Shown: piece by piece, positions 6,143-7,418 of the stretch
Layout of the letters: each line of letters begins with the position of its first letter
Numbering within the stretch: position 1 is the first letter of the stretch
Notes under the pieces: model-generated
Told to the model about the DNA's origin: nothing
The model's input: the letters and a program-made list of their open reading frames with translations, nothing else
The model's database searches: none
Translations under genes and position numbers: made by a program
From: Promethearchaeota archaeon
GTDB lineage: Archaea; Asgardarchaeota; Lokiarchaeia; Sigynarchaeales; SOKP01
Direction: 5' to 3'
DNA length: 7,418 bases
NCBI GenBank assembly: GCA_016839425.1
Contig: JAEOUI010000029.1
Location: 1 to 7,418, forward strand

Positions 6143-6390
6143 TAACCATCAGCTTCTCCACCGGTAAAGAATTCTTCGTAAGCTTTTCTATCTTCGCCAG
6201 AGATCTTTTCGCTGTTCGTTTTAATAATCACCGGTGCGACTTCTTCTTCGTCGTGTTTGATGGTTTTGACAATCTTGTATTCTTCCACATCTTCAGCCCC
6301 ATTAAAACTATATTCTTTTTCACAAGCTTTACAGTATAGTTTTTGATTTTTCGGGACCAATAAATTATCACAGACGGGGCAAAACTTCAT
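6139..6390 (-). CDS. N-terminal zinc-ribbon protein, RNA polymerase subunit M/TFS-like, lacking the C-ribbon
   Basis: An 83-residue acidic protein. Residues 1-28 form a four-Cys zinc ribbon, C4-x2-C7 and C20-x2-C23 (MKFCPVCDNLLVPKN, YCKACEKEYSF), matching the N-terminal ribbon of archaeal TFS and of eukaryotic RPB9/RPA12, which docks on RNA polymerase. The full archaeal TFS is usually about 105-110 residues and ends with a second ribbon that carries the Asp-Glu pair needed for transcript cleavage. Here the rest (29-83) is acidic, low in structure, and has no Cys, so cleavage activity is not expected. No second ribbon is visible in other frames downstream, so a simple frameshift does not explain it. 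It may be an RPB9-like accessory or an unrelated zinc-ribbon protein. The start is secure: GGTGAT lies 8 bases before the ATG at 6390. Confidence 0.72.
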   Translation of the reverse strand: MKFCPVCDNLLVPKNQKLYCKACEKEYSFNGAEDVEEYKIVKTIKHDEEEVAPVIIKTNSEKISGEDRKAYEEFFTGGEADGY

Positions 6391-6398
6391 TTTTCAGA

Positions 6399-6404
6399 AT
6401 CACC
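6399..6404 (-). promoter_or_regulatory. Shine-Dalgarno GGTGAT for the zinc-ribbon gene
   Basis: The minus strand reads GGTGAT and then eight bases to the ATG at 6390. GGTGAT is the classic archaeal complement to the 3' end of 16S rRNA. It fixes this start and shows that the organism uses Shine-Dalgarno initiation for at least some genes. Confidence 0.65.
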
Positions 6405-6473
6405 GTTTTTTTCCTTTAATAACTTTATCAAATTCTAATAGTTTTTGTTGACTTAATGATAAAATAAAAATCC

Positions 6474-6482
6474 ATATATAAA
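6474..6482 (-). promoter_or_regulatory. Likely TATA box for the zinc-ribbon gene
   Basis: The minus strand reads TTTATATAT about 85 bases before the ATG at 6390, predicting transcription start near 6450 and a leader of about 60 bases. Confidence 0.4.
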
Positions 6483-6487
6483 TGTTG

Positions 6488-6506
6488 CGTAATTAAAGTT
6501 ATTACG
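6488..6506. repeat. Short inverted repeat CGTAAT-N7-ATTACG
   Basis: Arms CGTAAT (6488-6493) and ATTACG (6501-6506) are perfect complements around a 7-base spacer. It sits just upstream of the TATA-like box of the zinc-ribbon gene, where a dimeric regulator could bind. It is short enough to be chance in AT-rich sequence. Confidence 0.3.
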
Positions 6507-6597
6507 AGTGTTCCGAAATAAAACTTTTGTTTTTATTTTTTATTAAAGATTTGATAAACATATTTACACAACATAGGTGTTTGAGTAAATTCCTTAA

Positions 6598-6611
6598 AAC
6601 AAGAGCTTGTT
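6598..6611. repeat. Operator-like palindrome AACAAG-AG-CTTGTT
   Basis: Perfect 6-bp arms around a 2-base centre, located in the middle of the divergent region. Its size and symmetry suit a small winged-helix or ribbon-helix-helix dimer, but no regulator is identified here. Confidence 0.3.
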
Positions 6612-6778
6612 GTAGGATAGGCAATTTTTAGTTAAATAATCATTTATACAAAAAAATTGACAAAAAAATCAACAAGAAAATCAACATTCGGACAATTAGG
6701 TCAACAATTTTAAATTTTTACTACTTGATTTGAAACAAATAAGAATTAAATTCTCACGCTTACTAGGTAAATCTTAAG

Positions 6779-7418
6779 ATGAATGAAAAAAGTAACGAAA
6801 AAATTTTAATAATTGCCCATCGGGGGGCAAACAAAATTGCGCCAGAAAATACAATGAAGGCATTTCAAAAAGCAATTGAACTTGGGGCTGATTACGTGGA
6901 GTTTGATACTCACATGTCTAGGGACGGAGAAATTGTGATAATGCATGACGAGACAGTTGACAGAACAACTGATCAAAAAGGTAAAATTAGCGAAATGACC
7001 TTGGAAGAACTAAAACAATTAGATTGCGGGGAAGGAGAGAAAATTCCAACATTAAAGGAATTAATCGATTTGGCAAAAGGCAAGATCAATCTTCAACTTG
7101 AAATAAAAGATAAGGGGATGGCAGAGAAAATTATTAAATCACTTAGAGAAGCAGACCTTATAGAAACAACCATAATAAGTTCATTTGATCATGATGAATT
7201 ACTAGAGATTAAGAAGGTCGAACCGAGCTTGAAATTAGCATCTCTAGTGATGGGCATCAAAAAAAAGGTAACTATACAAGAAGCAGTTGATAATGGTTTT
7301 TACGCAGTGCATCCTTTATACAAATTCGTCAACGAAAAGTTTATTGAAAATGCACATCAGAATAATATTAAGGTTAACGTTTGGACTTTAGACTCGCGAT
7401 TAAAGATGAAAAAATTAG
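6779..7418 (+). CDS. Glycerophosphodiester phosphodiesterase (GDPD), 3' end cut by the window
   Basis: Hydrolyses glycerophosphodiesters to an alcohol plus glycerol phosphate; in an archaeon the natural substrate could be a degraded ether-lipid head group. The 213 codons present run open to the last base, so the gene is partial; the family is usually 230-250 residues, meaning about 20-35 are missing, including the usual Gly-Val-Asp-Gly-Ile-Ile-Thr-Asp-type ending. Motifs in order: HRG with catalytic His14-Arg15, PENT (22-25), GADYVEFDTHMSRDG with metal ligands E41 and D43, MHDETVDRTT with His56, LEIK (E108, K110), SSF (134-136) and VNVWTLD (199-205). There is no signal peptide, so a cytoplasmic enzyme. 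AGGT lies 10 bases before the ATG at 6779. It is transcribed divergently from the zinc-ribbon gene. Confidence 0.93.
   Translation, partial: MNEKSNEKILIIAHRGANKIAPENTMKAFQKAIELGADYVEFDTHMSRDGEIVIMHDETVDRTTDQKGKISEMTLEELKQLDCGEGEKIPTLKELIDLAKGKINLQLEIKDKGMAEKIIKSLREADLIETTIISSFDHDELLEIKKVEPSLKLASLVMGIKKKVTIQEAVDNGFYAVHPLYKFVNEKFIENAHQNNIKVNVWTLDSRLKMKKL

Larger units (their letters stand above)
6391..6778. other. Divergent 388-bp non-coding region
   Basis: This stretch separates the zinc-ribbon gene (minus) from the GDPD gene (plus). I find no convincing reading frame. It holds the zinc-ribbon Shine-Dalgarno and TATA-like box, two short inverted repeats (6488-6506 and 6598-6611), and several copies of the word TCAACA near 6668-6707, one of which (GTCAACAA, 6700-6707) recurs inverted at 6445-6452. 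It probably contains promoters and operator sites for both flanking genes; a small RNA cannot be excluded. Confidence 0.5.

Noticed and set aside
6650..6710. Possible CRISPR or tandem repeat from repeated TCAACA words
   Set aside because: The words are 6-8 bases long with irregular spacing of 12-20 bases; no repeat-spacer structure of CRISPR size exists.

Overview
The window is strongly AT-rich and compact. It looks archaeal, and I would place it with an Asgard archaeon of the Lokiarchaeia type. The reasons are: an RNA-polymerase subunit M/TFS-type N-terminal zinc ribbon (6139-6390, minus) preceded by a textbook archaeal Shine-Dalgarno GGTGAT; TATA-like boxes instead of bacterial -35/-10 pairs; and a mix of archaeal, bacterial and eukaryote-like families (VTT membrane protein, SCP2 lipid-carrier domain, RNase III with a dsRBD-like tail, GDPD). 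The lineage call is an inference, since no marker gene such as rRNA is present.

Layout from left to right. Positions 1-189 are AT-rich non-coding sequence. 190-621 (+) is an unknown helical protein whose last codons run through a T-rich tract and a perfect palindrome. It converges on 703-1062 (-), an unknown CxxC protein with a coiled-coil tail. 1121-1936 (-) is a VTT/DedA-like multi-pass membrane protein, in the same direction as the CxxC gene and 58 bp upstream of it. A divergent intergenic region of about 150 bp leads to 2087-2896 (+), a YdjM-like membrane-bound putative metal-dependent hydrolase. 3008-4735 (+) is a 575-residue multidomain protein of unknown function with a disordered linker carrying repeated short helices. 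It converges, with a 13-bp gap, on an RNase III gene (4749 to about 5483, minus) whose obvious N-terminus has no canonical start codon. Upstream of that on the same strand lie an SCP2-like protein (5543-5983) and the zinc-ribbon protein (6139-6390). The 388-bp non-coding stretch 6391-6778 separates the zinc-ribbon gene from a divergent glycerophosphodiester phosphodiesterase (6779 to the window edge, +), which is cut off by the end of the window.

There is no strong operon theme. Three genes concern lipids or membranes (VTT-type candidate scramblase/transporter, SCP2 lipid carrier, GDPD), and two concern RNA (RNase III and the zinc ribbon). The minus-strand series zinc ribbon, SCP2, RNase III is co-directional, but each gap contains TATA-like or T-rich sequence, so separate transcripts are plausible.

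The most interesting items are the catalytically intact RNase III with a missing start codon in a probable archaeon, and the 575-residue protein with repeated linker helices and conserved-looking terminal domains. I see no mobile element, CRISPR array, tRNA or rRNA.
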